From: Rhodospirillaceae bacterium
GTDB lineage: Bacteria; Pseudomonadota; Alphaproteobacteria; Rhodospirillales; Casp-alpha2
DNA: 36,613 nt
Assembly: GCA_002686255.1 (NCBI GenBank)
Contig: NZAZ01000150.1
Location: 1 to 36,613 of the forward strand
Direction: 5' to 3'
The notes under the pieces are model-generated. The model was not told the DNA's origin and ran no database searches. It saw nothing but the letters and a program-made list of their open reading frames with translations. Positions 15,846-24,659 of this stretch are shown here, piece by piece; the first letter of the stretch is position 1; each line of letters starts with the position of its first letter. Position numbers and translations under genes: made by a program.

Positions 15846-15976
15846 TGCGCCGCCCCGGCTTTTTTCTTGTTCTTCTTTTTCTTTTTGCCGCCGCCGAACA
15901 TACGCTTCGCCGCCACCGGCCCGAAAGGTTCCAGTTGATCGACAAGGTAATCGCGGAAATTGGGGCTCATGGTCAT
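15842..15976 (-). CDS. 44-residue TfoX-N-like mini-protein with polylysine tail
   Basis: MTMSPNFRDYLVDQLEPFGP followed by VAAKRMFGG matches the first helix and strand of a TfoX N-terminal domain. Full-length members continue with a GYGLY-type strand for another 60 or so residues. Here the protein instead switches to GKKKKKNKKKAGAAQ and stops. The stop overlaps the start of the ribbon-helix-helix gene, and the start is 14 nt after the LysE stop, so the gene is embedded in an operon. It could be a degenerate tfoX remnant, or a real small basic protein replacing the Lys-rich DUF4169-type protein often found at this locus. I cannot decide which. Confidence 0.5.
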   Translation of the reverse strand: MTMSPNFRDYLVDQLEPFGPVAAKRMFGGGKKKKKNKKKAGAAQ

Positions 15977-15990
15977 GGGGCGCGGGCCTC

Positions 15991-16623
15991 TTAAAGCAGG
16001 TGCTGGGCCAGCATCAGCGCCGCCATACCCAACAGGATCGCGCCCGAGACCCGGTTGACGGCGCGCATGGCCTCGGGCCGGCCGAGCCACCGGCGCACCC
16101 CGTCGGCGGCCAGCGCCATCGGCGCCTGCCAAAGGATGTTGATGGCGATCAACAGCGCCGACAAGACGATCAACTGGGCGGTGACGCCGCCGGCCTCGGG
16201 ATTGACGAAGTTCGGCAGCAGGGCCAGGAACCACAGGATGACCTTGGGGTTGAGGAGGTTGCAGAGCGCCGCTTCCCGGCACGCCCGCCCGGCCCTCGCG
16301 GGCGCGGCGCCGGTTTCGACCTCGAGCCCGCCGACGCCCCGGAGGCTTTGGATGCCGAGCCACGCCAGGTACACGGCGCCGATAACCGTCAGCGCCTTGA
16401 ACAGCACCGGCGACGAGGCGATCAGAATCGAGATGCCGGCCACCGCCAGCGCCGTGTGGACGAGCAGTCCCAGTTGCACGCCGGACACCGCTGCCAGGCC
16501 GGTGCCGCGGCCGCCGGTCAGGGCGTGGCGCAGGATGACGATGGTGTCCGGGCCCGGCGAGACGATGATGGCGGCGGCGGCGGCGATGAAACCGCCGAGC
16601 AGCGCGAGGTCGATGGGAAGCAT
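15991..16623 (-). CDS. LysE/RhtB family amino-acid exporter
   Basis: 210 residues with about six hydrophobic segments. The N-terminal SPGPDTIVILRHALTGGRGTG and the central CNLLNPKVILWFLALLPNFV are LysE/RhtB signatures. Members export amino acids such as homoserine, threonine or lysine across the inner membrane; the substrate is not predictable. I chose the ATG at 16623, which overlaps the upstream hydrolase stop (TGATG); a TTG one codon earlier is also in frame. It is co-transcribed with the hydrolase and the two small genes downstream. Confidence 0.9.
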   Translation of the reverse strand: MLPIDLALLGGFIAAAAAIIVSPGPDTIVILRHALTGGRGTGLAAVSGVQLGLLVHTALAVAGISILIASSPVLFKALTVIGAVYLAWLGIQSLRGVGGLEVETGAAPARAGRACREAALCNLLNPKVILWFLALLPNFVNPEAGGVTAQLIVLSALLIAINILWQAPMALAADGVRRWLGRPEAMRAVNRVSGAILLGMAALMLAQHLL

Positions 16624-17261
16624 CAAAGCGCGCCCAGGAAACGGACGATGGCGCCGATCGCCGATCGCCAGTTGCCGTCTTTGGTCAGCCCCGACGCCTT
16701 GCGCGGCTTGAAGCCGTGGTCGCCGTCTTCCAGCCAGTGGACGGAAATGGCCGGAGATAACGTATAGCCGGCGACGTCTTCGGCATTGCCCAAGGTGTCC
16801 CGGGTGCCCTGGCAGATCAAAGTCGGCGTCCTGAGGGTTTCCAGATGGGCAAGCCGGTCCGGGTCCGTCGGCCTGCCCGGCCCGTGGAACGGATAGCCGA
16901 GGCAGACCAGGCCCCGGACCCCGGTCCCCGCGTCCTCCATCTCGGCCGCGATCATGGAGGCGATGCGTCCCCCTAAGGACTTGCCGCCGATGACCAGCCC
17001 GTCGCCGCCCAGTTCCCCGATCACCGCCCGCCAGGTGTCGAGCAGGACATGAGCCCGGTCGGGGGGCCTTTTCTTGCCGGTTTCGCGCCGGGCGATCATG
17101 TAGGGGAATTCGAACCGGGCGGCGCGGTAGTCTTCCGCCGCCAGCCCCTCGGCGAAGGCCGCCATGAACGGTGAGTCCATGGTCGCCCCGGCGCCGTGGG
17201 CCAGCGCCACGGTCAGGGGCGCGTCATCGGGCCCGTCGAGGAGGAGGGGGGGAGACTCCAT
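16623..17261 (-). CDS. Alpha/beta-hydrolase, TEX30/KANSL3-like family
   Basis: 212 residues. The nucleophile elbow is GGKSLGGRIAS (G-x-S-x-G with Ser), the early oxyanion segment is ALAHGAGATMDSPFM, the acid loop is LICQGTRDTLG, and the catalytic His lies in WLEDGDHGFKPRK. These place it among the small dienelactone-hydrolase-like predicted hydrolases related to TEX30/KANSL3; substrate unknown. It starts 43 nt after fumA, and its stop overlaps the exporter start. A short CCTTATCG-type triplication (about 17262-17292) lies between it and fumA. Confidence 0.82.
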   Translation of the reverse strand: MESPPLLLDGPDDAPLTVALAHGAGATMDSPFMAAFAEGLAAEDYRAARFEFPYMIARRETGKKRPPDRAHVLLDTWRAVIGELGGDGLVIGGKSLGGRIASMIAAEMEDAGTGVRGLVCLGYPFHGPGRPTDPDRLAHLETLRTPTLICQGTRDTLGNAEDVAGYTLSPAISVHWLEDGDHGFKPRKASGLTKDGNWRSAIGAIVRFLGAL

Positions 17262-17304
17262 GGTCCTTATCGTCCTTATCGCCCTTATCGCCCAGAGGCG
17301 CCCC

Positions 17305-18951
<1,647 letters not shown>

Positions 18952-19033
18952 GGTTTTTCCCTCCCGCCCCTATAAATAGCGCCAAGCGGCAACCGTTCAA
19001 GCCGGGAGCCAAGGGCCGCCCGGCCCGGGGCGT

Positions 19034-19546
19034 TCAGTTTTTCTTGCGGAATGCGTCGAGCGCGATGACTTCGCCCGTTCCCTTGCCGCCCGTGGACGGG
19101 GGCAGGTCCTGTTCGATGTTCAGGTCGACCTTGTCCCGGTCGAAGTTCTGGGCCGCCGACGGGTTCAGCTCGATCTCCCCTTCCGGTTCTCCGGCCATCT
19201 TCAACTGCAGGCCGAAGTTCACCGACGGGTCGGCGAAGGAAACCACCGCGGCGAAGGGAATGCGGAGCCTTTCGGGCTTGCCGTTAAAGCGCAGCGTCAC
19301 CCAAAGGGCGTCCTCGTTGATGACCAGATCCTCGAACTGGTGCTGCAGGACGATGGTCATTTCCTCCGGGTTCTCGGCCTTCAGATAGCTGGGGATTTCG
19401 ATGCCGTCGGCGTCGGTGCGGTAGGTTATGTAAAAATGGTGATCGCCCGGCAGGCCGGTTTCGGCGGCGAAATCGAGAGTGCGCCGAATGACGCCGCGCA
19501 GCGCATCCTCGATCCATGTGTCATAACGGAGCGGATCGTCTGTCAT
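19034..19546 (-). CDS. sspB: SspB-type ClpXP adaptor (stringent starvation protein B family)
   Basis: 170 residues. The N-terminal substrate-binding domain includes LRYDTWIEDALRGVIRRTL, FYITYRTDADGIEIP and MTIVLQHQFEDLVI, matching the alphaproteobacterial SspB (PF04386) fold. An acidic linker and the short C-terminal tail VIALDAFRKKN act as the ClpX-docking peptide. SspB tethers ssrA-tagged proteins to the ClpXP protease. The start at 19546 has AGAGAAG upstream; an in-frame upstream extension has no family similarity. The tmRNA gene that encodes the degradation tag lies directly upstream on the same strand, about 110 nt away. Confidence 0.88.
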   Translation of the reverse strand: MTDDPLRYDTWIEDALRGVIRRTLDFAAETGLPGDHHFYITYRTDADGIEIPSYLKAENPEEMTIVLQHQFEDLVINEDALWVTLRFNGKPERLRIPFAAVVSFADPSVNFGLQLKMAGEPEGEIELNPSAAQNFDRDKVDLNIEQDLPPSTGGKGTGEVIALDAFRKKN

Positions 19547-19654
19547 GGCTTCTCTTTTAGCGCGTCGCGGAAGGTTAAGCCAGCACTGAAATAGCCGAAA
19601 AACCCTCCCCAAAACGGCTTCGGATACGGGCGCCAAGGGCGGCGGCGGGAAAGG

Positions 19655-19694
19655 CAAAAATAAAGTGGGAGGCTTCTGTTGCCAGGCGCCTCCC
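19655..19694 (-). terminator. Terminator of ssrA
   Basis: On the minus strand GGGAGGC (19694-19688) pairs with GCCTCCC (19673-19667) and is followed by ACTTTATTTTT. It separates tmRNA from sspB, although read-through is possible. Confidence 0.8.
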
Positions 19695-20000
19695 GAACCC
19701 CGCCCCGGCCAGCTCAAGGGCCGGGGACTTATTATCGGATCATCCGGCCGCGTTAAGCGGCAAGACGAACCGGAGCATAGTTATCATTGGCAACTATTGC
19801 TTTTGGCCCGATAACGGTGGTGCCATGCCGGGCGAAAATCCGACCTTTACCACGCACGTCGATCCTGTTTCGCCCCCGCGAATCCCCTCCCGCTGGTGCA
19901 GGAGGGAAAGGAATTGGTGGAGGCGCCGGGTACTGCCCCCGGGTCCGTAACGCTTATTCCGTCAAACGTTTATCGCCATAGCCGGTAAACCGGCGCCCCT
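19655..20000 (-). ncRNA. ssrA: tmRNA, circularly permuted two-piece ssrA
   Basis: Minus strand. The acceptor piece comes first (about 20000 to 19915) and ends with GGCGCCTCCACCA, a T-arm-like stem and encoded CCA. A 37-nt intervening segment follows (19914-19878). The coding piece begins at 19877 with GGGGGCGAAACAGGATCGAC. GGGGGCG pairs with CGCCTCC to form the acceptor stem. The tag frame runs from 19791 to 19753, starting at a GCC resume codon: ANDNYAPVRLAA then TAA. Ending in LAA, it is a ClpXP/ClpAP degron, and ANDNY resembles the SspB-contact part of known tags. The piece ends near the terminator at 19694-19655. tmRNA rescues stalled ribosomes; gene permutation is typical of Alphaproteobacteria. 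Exact mature ends are estimates. Confidence 0.93.
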
Positions 20001-20030
20001 AATATAGTGAGGTATAAGGGGTTTTCGCAA
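20001..20030 (-). promoter_or_regulatory. Promoter of ssrA
   Basis: Minus-strand TTGCGA (20030-20025), an 18-nt spacer and TATATT (20006-20001). The predicted start falls near 19994-19998, right at the beginning of the acceptor piece. Confidence 0.65.
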
Positions 20031-20059
20031 GGGCGGGGGGGTGGAGGCCCGGATCAAGT

Positions 20060-20080
20060 GGGATCGAGGAGGCTTTGCCC
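20060..20080 (+). repeat. 21-bp direct repeat, left copy
   Basis: Begins GGGATCGAGGAGGC and ends TTTGCCC; identical over 21 bp to 21840-21860. The pair brackets the lower-G+C HEPN/TPR island. The left copy, together with the following CCTC, can also form a short hairpin (GAGG-x-GGC/GCC-x-CCTC). Confidence 0.8.
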
Positions 20081-20144
20081 CCTCGGCGCCGGGCGGTTTT
20101 TTTCTTTCCGGTGGATGCCATGAGATTGGAAAGTGTGTTGGTGC

Positions 20145-20510
20145 TTATTCCAGGAGAAGGTGTTCGTTGATGATGCGGTCGGCATCTTGGTAGGCGTCGT
20201 GGGCCTCCTGTTGTCTAACTTCGGAACTGAGGTGGTAATCCGCTGTGGTCCGACGCAGTCGTAACGCTTGAAGCAACTTGCCGGCATAGCGGACATCAGC
20301 GTCACTAGCTTTGATAAGATGGTACGCCAGCGCAGTGTGTTGACTCTGATTTTCCAGCGGTTTGAAACCCTTAGCCGCAGGGTGCATCAGTGCATGATGG
20401 AAGGCGGCGTAATAGGCGCGGCCGACAATAGTTCGGCATCTGGGTTCATTAATGACGACACCGTCTAAAAGGACGCGCGCTTCGTTCAGGATTTCGCTTG
20501 GTGTGATCAA
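20145..20510 (-). CDS. HEPN-domain protein (UPF0332-like)
   Basis: 121 residues, all helical in appearance. RAYYAAFHHALMH (31-43) is the conserved second-helix motif of UPF0332/HEPN proteins. R87-TTADY-H93 fits the R-x4-6-H ribonuclease motif of HEPN toxins and RNases. Its start codon overlaps the stop of the upstream gene (ATGA), so the two are translationally coupled. HEPN proteins usually pair with a nucleotidyltransferase (MNT) antitoxin; here the partner is instead a TPR-like protein. Base composition is lower in G+C than in the neighbours, which suggests acquisition. Enzymatic activity is inferred only from the motif. Confidence 0.65.
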   Translation of the reverse strand: MITPSEILNEARVLLDGVVINEPRCRTIVGRAYYAAFHHALMHPAAKGFKPLENQSQHTALAYHLIKASDADVRYAGKLLQALRLRRTTADYHLSSEVRQQEAHDAYQDADRIINEHLLLE

Positions 20511-21280
20511 GCTACAGCTTGGAGCCCATCGGTTGGAATTGACAGGAACTCTGTGCCGAAATATGGCAACAATGGGCTCGGATCAAACCCGGCCTCGACA
20601 GCGGCCTCCTCCGAAGCGTCGAAGACTTTACGGTCAAGTTCCCGCCGTTCTTCTGCCCCAATATTCAAATAGTACCGCACCGTAACGAATAACTCGTCAC
20701 CATCAGTGACGATGACTGGGTTCGCGTAGCACTGGTGTCGCTGTATCATTTCGTGAACACACGTCTGATGCGTCTGCAAAAATTCCGCGGCGCCCGTAGA
20801 ATCGATAACCTCGCGGAAGGCACTTGCAATTATCGCCTCTGTGCCAGCCCCAATTGTCTTTTCCGAAGCTCCCACCACTTTATCCAATCGCTCGAGATCG
20901 CCCATCAAAACGGCGGTTCGCGCGACGTTATCGAGAAGGGCCGATGCCTTGTCGAACACAAAGGACTCGAAGACCTCCCAGCTTTTTTCGTATTCACCGA
21001 GCCAAGCGTAAACGGTCGCGAGATAGTTCAAGTTGCCGACGTCCATATTTCCGCGAAGGTTTTCAATGCCAGCAAGCTTCTCCTCAGCCTGGCCCCGCCG
21101 ACCCATGAGGCAAAGCACCCGCACGAGGGCCAGCAGTATATCAGTATCGCCACGCTTTCTCTCGTTGAGTTCACGGACATCAAATAAGACACGCTGCAAC
21201 CCAACTTGGTCGAGCGGGTTCAAGCAGGCAATATGGTTATCGATGTCTTGGATTTTCGTCTTTGGTACTGCCCACGTCAT
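20507..21280 (-). CDS. TPR-like protein of unknown function, partner of HEPN gene
   Basis: 257 residues from the ATG at 21280, which has GGGAG 10 nt upstream. A TTG-started 27-residue extension exists but looks unlikely. Residues about 30-140 show paired-helix repeats (LLALVRVLCLMGRRGQAEEKL; NYLATVYAWLGEYEKSWEVF) resembling tetratricopeptide units. The C-terminal part (VIVTDGDELFVTVRYYLNI) looks like a small alpha/beta region. I do not recognise the family. It is first in a two-gene operon with a 4-nt overlap to the HEPN gene, so it may bind or restrain it. Base composition is lower in G+C than in the flanking core genes. Confidence 0.55.
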   Translation of the reverse strand: MTWAVPKTKIQDIDNHIACLNPLDQVGLQRVLFDVRELNERKRGDTDILLALVRVLCLMGRRGQAEEKLAGIENLRGNMDVGNLNYLATVYAWLGEYEKSWEVFESFVFDKASALLDNVARTAVLMGDLERLDKVVGASEKTIGAGTEAIIASAFREVIDSTGAAEFLQTHQTCVHEMIQRHQCYANPVIVTDGDELFVTVRYYLNIGAEERRELDRKVFDASEEAAVEAGFDPSPLLPYFGTEFLSIPTDGLQAVA

Positions 21281-21839
21281 CGCAATCGGACTCCCGGCAA
21301 AAGGATGGAACGACAGCGCATGCCAAGGCGCGACGCTCCACACATTCGTCCCCAAGTGCAAAGATTGTCAAGCTTTCCCACAGCCTCTGGTGCCGTTCGC
21401 TTCCCGGGTGTTGTAATTGGGATACGCCGAATTTATTAACATCCGGTTGTGCGGGCGCGAACAGCTACTCCTCCCACTTATATCGTGCCATTTTTCGGCT
21501 TTGGATTGCAATAACCCCGATCAGTAGCGCCAAAATTCGTTGAAATCCCGCAGTGCGCGGCGGCGCGGTTCTTGGGGCCTCCCATGGGAAAACTCTTTTT
21601 AAAAACAGCAAATTAGAGACAAAATCTGACTTAAATCATGACACCATCAATTAATAGCTTATAATTCCCATCATGTCAAGAACAAAAAACGAACATTAAG
21701 GGTTTTTTTGGAACTGTCATTGGAGTGGAAGCCGCCGGGCAAGCGACGGCAAACCGTGATGGCAGTTTGCCATGCAGACCAAAGCCGGACACGCCGCGGG
21801 CGGGCCGTCGGCACGAAACGCGCCGGCGATGACCGCCGG
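21281..21839. other. Non-coding part of the island
   Basis: About 560 bp with no convincing gene on either strand. 21600-21715 is strikingly AT-rich for this genome (AAATCTGACTTAAATCATG, ATCAATTAATAGCTTATAA). A small perfect hairpin ATGGCA-GTT-TGCCAT lies near 21759-21773. The promoter of the minus-strand operon should lie in 21300-21500, but I could not identify it with confidence. Confidence 0.5.
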
Positions 21840-21860
21840 GGGATCGAGGAGGCTTTGCCC
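21840..21860 (+). repeat. 21-bp direct repeat, right copy
   Basis: Identical to 20060-20080 and in the same orientation. It lies 62 nt upstream of the thyA start codon, so it could belong to the native thyA leader. Confidence 0.8.
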
Positions 21861-21922
21861 GGGCGTCGGCTCGGGGTAAAATCGGCGATTCCCCGGTTTC
21901 GGGAGCGTGTAACGGACCTTCC

Positions 21923-22717
21923 ATGAAGCAATACCTCGACCTGCTACGTCACATCCGCACCGAAGGCGTCTTCAAGGACGACCGCACCGGCACCGGCACC
22001 GAGAGCGTCTTCGGCTATCAGATGCGGTTTGACCTGGGCGCCGGCTTCCCGCTGTTGACGACCAAGAAGCTGCACCTGAAATCGATCATCCACGAGCTTT
22101 TGTGGTTTCTCGCCGGCGACACCAACGTCAAGGCCCTGAACGACGCCGGGATTTCGATCTGGGACGAATGGGCCGACGAAAACGGCGAATTGGGACCCGT
22201 CTACGGCCATCAGTGGCGGTCGTGGCCGGCAACCGACGGCCGCCGCATCGACCAGATCGCGGGCGTCATCGATTCGATCAAAACCAACCCCAATTCGCGG
22301 CGCCATATCGTCAGCGCCTGGAACCCGGCCGACGTCGACGCGATGGCGCTGCCGCCGTGCCACTGCCTGTTCCAGTTCTATGTCCTCGACGGCCGCCTGT
22401 CGTGCCAGCTCTACCAGCGCAGCGCCGACGTGTTCCTGGGCGTGCCGTTCAACATCGCGTCTTATGCGCTGTTGACCCTGATGGTGGCGCAGGTGACGGA
22501 TTTGCAGCCCGGCGACTTCGTCCACACCTTCGGCGACGCGCACCTCTACGCCAACCACGTCGAACAGGCCGACATCCAGCTTTCCCGCCAGCCGCTGGCG
22601 CTGCCGACCATGACCCTCAACGCGCGAGTCACCGACATCTTCGGCTTCGCCTACGAGGACTTCACGCTCGAAGGCTACGAGCCCCACCCCCATATCGCGG
22701 CGCCGATCGCCGTTTGA
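21923..22717 (+). CDS. thyA: Thymidylate synthase
   Basis: 264 residues, exactly the length of E. coli ThyA. It methylates dUMP to dTMP using 5,10-methylene-tetrahydrofolate. The catalytic cysteine C146 is in [10 protein letters not shown]. Other signatures are DRTGTGT near residue 20, the [19 protein letters not shown] segment and HLYANH. folA starts 16 nt downstream and recycles the dihydrofolate made here, the classic functional pairing. Confidence 0.98.
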   Translation: MKQYLDLLRHIRTEGVFKDDRTGTGTESVFGYQMRFDLGAGFPLLTTKKLHLKSIIHELLWFLAGDTNVKALNDAGISIWDEWADENGELGPVYGHQWRSWPATDGRRIDQIAGVIDSIKTNPNSRRHIVSAWNPADVDAMALPPCHCLFQFYVLDGRLSCQLYQRSADVFLGVPFNIASYALLTLMVAQVTDLQPGDFVHTFGDAHLYANHVEQADIQLSRQPLALPTMTLNARVTDIFGFAYEDFTLEGYEPHPHIAAPIAV

Positions 22718-22733
22718 GGCGGGCGGCTTCTCC

Positions 22734-23252
22734 ATGCGCCTGTCCCTGATCGTCGCCATGGCCGAAAACCGGACCATCGGTCTCGACGGCGGCATGCCGT
22801 GGCATATCCCCGAAGACCTGAAGTTGTTCAAGCTGGTGACCATGGGCCACCCGGTGATCATGGGCCGCAGGACGTATCAGTCCATCGGCGCCGCGCTGCC
22901 GGGGCGGACCAACATCGTCGTCACCCGCAACAAAGACTTCGAGGCCGCCGACGCCGATGTCGTCCACGGCCTGGACCAGGCGTTGACCAAGGCCAGGGCG
23001 GTGGAGGAACTTTGGCGCCCGGACGGCGGTAGGGAAGAGATTTTCGTCATCGGCGGCGCCGAGATCTACGGCCAGGTCCTGGCGCAAGCCCAGCGCATCT
23101 ACATGACCGAGGTCCACCGGGAACTTCCGGGCGACACCTTCTTCCCCGAACTGGCCGAGGGCGAGTGGAAGGAAACCGACCGCCAGGACCGCGACCCCGA
23201 AACCCCCGGCGGCCCCGCCTACAGTTTCGTAATTCTCGACAGGATGGGTTAG
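22734..23252 (+). CDS. folA: Dihydrofolate reductase
   Basis: 172 residues. The N-terminal RLSLIVAMAENRTIGLDGGM, then PWHIPEDLKLFK, carries the Trp of the M20-like loop (W23) and the catalytic acidic residue (D28, within PED). VIMGRRTYQSIG and FVIGGAEIYGQ are NADPH-binding segments. It reduces dihydrofolate to tetrahydrofolate, using NADPH, downstream of thyA. The last two bases of its TAG stop codon are also the first two bases of palindromic element D, so the element was inserted exactly at the end of the gene or supplied its stop. Confidence 0.96.
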   Translation: MRLSLIVAMAENRTIGLDGGMPWHIPEDLKLFKLVTMGHPVIMGRRTYQSIGAALPGRTNIVVTRNKDFEAADADVVHGLDQALTKARAVEELWRPDGGREEIFVIGGAEIYGQVLAQAQRIYMTEVHRELPGDTFFPELAEGEWKETDRQDRDPETPGGPAYSFVILDRMG

Positions 23253-23549
23253 TGGCCTGTATCATCTTAATTGTACCCCTACGACGGCGTTGCGAGGTTT
23301 CCGGCTAGGAGCGCGTTGTGCCGTGGTGCCAACCCACCACAAGCGGCGCTCGACGACGCCCGGAAGCCTCGCAACGCCGCCCCGGGGGTCGCTTTTCCAG
23401 TCCCCTCGGGGCGTCGGGAAGGCTTGCCCCCGGGGTTTCCGGGGGACGCCCCCGTGCCCCCAGGGTGCCCGCATCGCCTGCCCCTCCCCTCCTGCCGAGG
23501 AAACGGGAAAAGCGATCGTAGGGGTGCAATTAAGATGATACAGGCCACT
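23251..23549 (+). repeat. Structured palindromic element, copy D (299 bp, different termini)
   Basis: 34-bp terminal inverted repeats (23251-23284 and 23516-23549, starting AGTGGCCTGTATCATC) differ at one position and are unrelated in sequence to the termini of A-C. The interior matches the A-C family: arm 1 GGCGTTGCGAGGTTTCCGG (23286-23304) pairs with 23360-23378, followed by the shared CGGCTAGGAGCGCG segment. Arm 2 pairs TCGCTTTTCC (23389-23398) with GGAAAAGCGA (23506-23515). A shortened form of the GC-rich module of copy B is at about 23427-23465. It fills nearly the whole gap between folA and the SRPBCC gene. Confidence 0.85.
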
Positions 23550-23578
23550 TGAATTCCCGAAAGCGAAAGGAGGAGGCC

Positions 23579-24001
23579 ATGACCAAGGTATCCATGTCCA
23601 CGGAGCTGGGCGTTTCCGCCGACGAGGTGTGGAAGCTGATCGGCGGTTTCAATGCGCTGCCGGACTGGCACCCGGCGGTGGAAAAAAGCGAGTTGGAGGA
23701 AGAAGGGCAGATGCGCCGCCTCAGCCTCGCCGGCGGCGGCACCATCGTCGAGAAGCTGGAGAAGATAGACGACAACGCCCGCACCTATACCTACACCATC
23801 ACCGACAGCCCGCTGCCGGTAGCCAATTACACCGCCACCATCAAGGTTATCGGCGAAGGCCCAGGGAACGAGGGGGGCTGCCGGGTCGAATGGTCGAGCG
23901 AGTTCGACTCCGAAGCGCCGACCGAAGAGGAAGCCCGGGACGTCATCCAGGGCATCTACCAAGCTGGGTTCGATAACCTGAAGAAGATGTTCGGCGGCTA
24001 G
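23579..24001 (+). CDS. SRPBCC-superfamily (polyketide cyclase/MxaD-like) protein
   Basis: 140 residues. SADEVWKLIGGFNALPDWHPAVEKSE is the typical opening of START-like PYR1/MxaD/polyketide-cyclase proteins, and RTYTYTITDSPLPVANY forms the central strands. The C-terminal helix IQGIYQAGFDNLKKMFG closes the hydrophobic cavity. Ligand and role are unknown; the family binds small hydrophobic molecules. The ATG at 23579 has a very strong AAAGGAGGAGG site. It lies downstream of folA with element D between them, so co-transcription is possible. Confidence 0.85.
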   Translation: MTKVSMSTELGVSADEVWKLIGGFNALPDWHPAVEKSELEEEGQMRRLSLAGGGTIVEKLEKIDDNARTYTYTITDSPLPVANYTATIKVIGEGPGNEGGCRVEWSSEFDSEAPTEEEARDVIQGIYQAGFDNLKKMFGG

Positions 24002-24011
24002 ATTTTATCGA

Positions 24012-24653
24012 CTAATTCTTCGGCCCGCCGATGGCCCCCGGCGCGCCCGCGGAATCGGGGGCGGCTTTCGCCGTCGGGGCGGGCGGCTTCAGCGGCCCCG
24101 GGACGCCGAAGCAGTCGATGGATATCCACCATTCCCGCTGATAGGGCTTCAGCGCGCTCAGGCGCACCTTGCCGTCCTTCTTGGCTTCGGGCCCCGGTTC
24201 GGCGCCGTCGACCAAGCCGACGACGATGGTGGTGACGCAGATGGCGTTGTTCCCGGACAGCGCGAAGACCTCGCGCCCGGGCGTCGATTTTTCGGAAAAG
24301 CGCCCGGTTTCGGCGGTTTCCGTCCAGCCGCCGGCGTTCAGCGCCGCCATCACCTTTGTCCGCATGTCGCTCAACGACCCGATGCCGTAGCCTTCCATGT
24401 GGGCGCCGGTGCCCATGGTCAACAGCCGGCACACATGGCCTTCGATGTTGTTGTCGTTTTTCGGGAATTCGACTTCAAGGCGGCGGAAACCGGGGCCGAA
24501 GGGCAGGCGGCTCTCCAGCGCCAGGCGGACCCGCTTGCAGTCCTCGGGCGGCAGCGGCTTGGCCGGTTCGGCCCCGGCCGTGGCGGCCGACAAGAAGGCG
24601 ATGAGCGCCCATGCCCCGAAGCCCGTTACAATCCGGCGAATGTTCGCAACCAT
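24012..24653 (-). CDS. Hypothetical secreted protein
   Basis: 213 residues. A clear signal peptide: positive MVANIRR, a hydrophobic stretch GAWALIAFLSAATAGAE, and likely cleavage after the A-x-A near residue 28. The mature part is about 185 residues with five cysteines, two of them in DNNIEGHVCRLL and NNAICVTT, and a Pro/Ala-rich C-terminal tail. I do not recognise a family. The start codon is only 6 nt from element C and has no Shine-Dalgarno-like sequence before it; the element may have replaced the original leader. It converges with the SRPBCC gene 10 nt away. Confidence 0.65.
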   Translation of the reverse strand: MVANIRRIVTGFGAWALIAFLSAATAGAEPAKPLPPEDCKRVRLALESRLPFGPGFRRLEVEFPKNDNNIEGHVCRLLTMGTGAHMEGYGIGSLSDMRTKVMAALNAGGWTETAETGRFSEKSTPGREVFALSGNNAICVTTIVVGLVDGAEPGPEAKKDGKVRLSALKPYQREWWISIDCFGVPGPLKPPAPTAKAAPDSAGAPGAIGGPKN

Positions 24654-24659
24654 GGTCTT

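Larger units (their letters stand above)
20060..21860. mobile_element. Putative 1.8-kb accessory island bounded by direct repeats
   Basis: Between the two 21-bp repeats the base composition drops visibly below the surrounding core genes, codon use becomes mixed, and AT-rich non-coding DNA appears (21600-21715). The segment carries only a two-gene TPR-like/HEPN operon. It separates ssrA from thyA-folA. There is no integrase, transposase or terminal inverted repeat, so the mechanism of entry is unknown and the repeats may instead be copies of a dispersed motif. Confidence 0.45.

Noticed and set aside
17262..17292. CCTTATCG triplication as a regulatory repeat
   Set aside because: Only about three short units in a 43-nt intergenic gap between fumA and the hydrolase gene; too little to call a site.
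19547..19717. N-terminal extension of sspB to 227 residues
   Set aside because: It runs into the ssrA terminator and has no SspB similarity; the ATG at 19546 has a good ribosome site.
20060..21860. Island as an integrative element with a recombinase
   Set aside because: No integrase, transposase or phage gene is present between the repeats, so only a passive or degraded element can be proposed.
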